Assembly (NCBI GenBank): GCA_002293105.1
Contig: DBCP01000057.1
Location: 2,342 to 10,512 of the forward strand
From: Bacteroidetes bacterium UBA955
Lineage (GTDB): Bacteria > Bacteroidota > Bacteroidia > NS11-12g > UBA955
Length of the DNA stretch: 8,171 nt
Direction of reading: 5' to 3'
The translations under genes and the position numbers were made by a program. Positions 6,706 to 8,171 of the stretch are shown here, one piece after another (positions within the stretch are counted from its first letter, which is position 1; each line of letters opens with the position of its first letter). The notes under the pieces are model-generated. The model saw only the letters and a program-made list of their open reading frames with translations, made no database searches and was not told where the DNA came from.

Positions 6706-6707
6706 AT

Positions 6708-8057
6708 TTACAACAAATGATTGGCCAGATTTGCCAATTCGCTTCGCTCGCCTTTTTCCAAAGTCACGTGGGCATATAGCGGCTGCCCCTTCAAACGATC
6801 AATCATAAATGACAAACCATTCGACTGTGCGTCTAAGTATGGCGTATCGATTTGGTTAATGTCGCCGGTAAAGATGATCTTGGTTCCCTCGCCTGCCCTT
6901 GTAATGATGGTTTTCACCTCTAGCGGTGTGAGGTTTTGTGCTTCATCCACTATAAAAATAATATTCGCGAGACTTCGACCCCGGATATAGGCCAACGGGG
7001 TAACGAGTAATTTTTCGTTATCGACCAGTTCTTTCACTTTTTGAAACTCCTTGGAACTCTCACTGTATTGATTCTGAATAACTTTGAGATTATCCCAAAG
7101 CGGTTCCATGTAGGGGTTGATTTTTGCTTTGACATCGCCTGGTAAAAATCCGATATCCTTGTTGTTCAAGGGAACAATGGGTCGAGCCAAGTAAATTTGT
7201 CTGTAATTACTGCGCTGCTCCAAGGCACAGGCCAGGGCGATGAGTGTTTTTCCGGTACCCGCCACTCCTTGAATGGTGACCAACTTGATAGCATCATTGA
7301 ACAATGCATGCATGGCGAAGGCCTGTTCTGCATTCCTCGGCTTTATGCCATAGGCGTGTCGCTTTTCCACCCTTTCAAGTGTCTCAGTCTCTTGGTTATA
7401 AAAGGCCAATGTACTGCTCTTGTGGTTCTTTAAAATGTAATAATGATTGGTACTGGGCGATAATTGAGGGACTTGACTGATGTGAGCGATGCCATTTTGA
7501 TGGATTGAGTCGATGACCGCAGAATCATCCATATCAATCTGAGCAATGCCGCGATAAAGGCCTTCCAAGTTCTTGACCTTACCGGTTTCATAATCCTCTG
7601 AACGCAAATTCAGTGATCGGGCTTTGAGGCGCAAATTCACATCTTTGGTTACCAAAATCACAGGTCGATCTGGGTAAGATTCTTGCATAAACAATGCGGC
7701 GTTGAGTATTAAGTGATCTGCTTTTCGATCGCCAAAAATCTTTACGGCATTGCTTTCATGGGAGCCCTGTTCATTCATCACAACCATAAATTCACCACTA
7801 CCCTTTTCCGGCAACGAAATCCAACTATTTAATGAATTCCCTTCGGAAAGCATATCCACGAAACGAATAAACTGCCTCGCTTCAAAATTGATGGTGTCAT
7901 TGCCTTTTTTAAAGGCATCAAGCTCCTCCAAAACACTAATAGGAATTGCTACATCATGTTCATCAAACTGATTTACAGCTTGATGATCGTGGAGAATAAC
8001 AGACGTATCAAGGACAAATATTTTACGCAGTTTGGGGAGAACTTTTTTCTTTGGCAT
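6708..8057 (-). CDS. phoH2: PIN-PhoH family protein (PIN ribonuclease domain plus PhoH ATPase)
   Basis: This 449-residue protein joins an N-terminal PIN nuclease domain to a C-terminal PhoH P-loop ATPase, the PhoH2/YlaK architecture; studied members unwind and cut RNA in an ATP-dependent way. PIN acidic residues are visible at Asp17 (VLDTS), Glu44-Glu45 (VLEELD), Asp114 (KADHLIL) and Asp139 (VTKDVNLR). The ATPase shows Walker A GVAGTGKT (264-271), Walker B IFIVDEAQN (367-375), the TGDINQID motif (397-404) and a C-terminal RSE (438-440). Both domains appear intact, so it should be a cytoplasmic RNA-processing enzyme. I chose the start at 8057 because MPKKK leads directly into the PIN domain. 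An in-frame ATG at 8147 would add 30 residues not expected for the family, and a possible promoter lies between the two. It stands alone, with no antitoxin-like gene next to it in the window. Confidence 0.95.
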   Translation of the reverse strand: MPKKKVLPKLRKIFVLDTSVILHDHQAVNQFDEHDVAIPISVLEELDAFKKGNDTINFEARQFIRFVDMLSEGNSLNSWISLPEKGSGEFMVVMNEQGSHESNAVKIFGDRKADHLILNAALFMQESYPDRPVILVTKDVNLRLKARSLNLRSEDYETGKVKNLEGLYRGIAQIDMDDSAVIDSIHQNGIAHISQVPQLSPSTNHYYILKNHKSSTLAFYNQETETLERVEKRHAYGIKPRNAEQAFAMHALFNDAIKLVTIQGVAGTGKTLIALACALEQRSNYRQIYLARPIVPLNNKDIGFLPGDVKAKINPYMEPLWDNLKVIQNQYSESSKEFQKVKELVDNEKLLVTPLAYIRGRSLANIIFIVDEAQNLTPLEVKTIITRAGEGTKIIFTGDINQIDTPYLDAQSNGLSFMIDRLKGQPLYAHVTLEKGERSELANLANHLL

Positions 8058-8075
8058 CGACGGCAATTTGTACCC

Positions 8076-8108
8076 CAAAAGTTGTGTAAATGTTACCAAA
8101 TTGTTCAA
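8076..8108 (-). promoter_or_regulatory. Possible promoter for the PIN-PhoH gene
   Basis: On the minus strand AACTTTTG (8083-8076) matches five of the six fixed positions of TAnnTTTG, with a TTG (8108-8106) 22 bases upstream. Transcription would start near 8069, about 12 bases before the ATG at 8057. This would exclude the longer start at 8147. The match is imperfect. Confidence 0.3.
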
Positions 8109-8152
8109 TTTGCTATTTAGTTGTTCACCAAAACTAGCTACGATCACCCCGT

Positions 8153-8167
8153 TACGGATTTTCGCAA
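8153..8167. repeat. Diverged copy of the 15-base operator arm near the window end
   Basis: TACGGATTTTCGCAA matches the right arm of the inverted repeat (4871-4885) at 12 of 15 positions. All three differences fall together in the middle (AAA replaced by TTT). Both sites therefore share TACGGA-N3-TCGCAA (TTGCGA-N3-TCCGTA on the other strand). It lies about 95 bases upstream of the PIN-PhoH start. Only one arm is visible before the window ends, so a partner arm cannot be checked. Confidence 0.4.
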
Positions 8168-8171
8168 AAAA

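Noticed and set aside
6660..6715. Replication origin suggested by DnaA-like boxes
   Set aside because: Only one near-match, no AT-rich unwinding region and no dnaA, dnaN or other origin-linked gene nearby.
8058..8147. Longer N-terminus for PIN-PhoH (ATG at 8147)
   Set aside because: The 30 residues are not part of the PIN domain, and a possible promoter lies within the stretch.

Overview
The window looks like a piece of a Bacteroidota chromosome. The evidence is a PIN-PhoH protein of the type common in that phylum, start codons with A-rich leaders and mostly no Shine-Dalgarno sequence, moderate base composition by eye, and a good match to the Bacteroidota promoter box TAnnTTTG. This assignment is inferred from these traits, not from a marker gene. 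I see no rRNA, tRNA, CRISPR array, transposase or phage gene.

Layout: (1) 108-725 (+) is a membrane-anchored SOUL/HEBP-family protein. (2) 708-4797 (-) is a compact operon of four overlapping genes, in transcription order: an NAD(P)-dependent extended-SDR epimerase/reductase, a metallo-beta-lactamase-fold hydrolase, a PaaK/F390-synthetase-like adenylate-forming enzyme, and a FabH-like ketosynthase. Each gene overlaps the next, by 4, 8 and about 26 bases. (3) 4798-4904 is a divergent intergenic region holding a perfect 15-base inverted repeat wrapped around a Bacteroidota-type promoter. (4) 4905-6122 (+) is a condensation-domain/wax-ester-synthase-like acyltransferase transcribed away from the operon. 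(5) 6134-6604 (-) is a His/Cys/Trp-rich protein I do not recognise. (6) 6708-8057 (-) is a PIN-PhoH ATPase.

The operon and the divergent acyltransferase together look like a small, apparently undescribed biosynthetic cluster. The predicted chemistry is: activate a carboxylic acid (adenylation), condense it with an acyl thioester (FabH-like ketosynthase), reduce or epimerise the product (SDR), release or open it (MBL-fold thioesterase or lactonase), and attach it to an acceptor (condensation-type acyltransferase). Two known pathways use similar logic without matching the gene set: oleABCD (long-chain olefins via beta-lactones; thiolase, hydrolase, AMP-ligase, SDR reductase) and pqsABCDE (alkylquinolones; CoA ligase, FabH-like synthases, MBL-fold thioesterase PqsE). 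The real substrates cannot be read from the sequence. The SOUL, unknown and PhoH genes are probably just neighbours.
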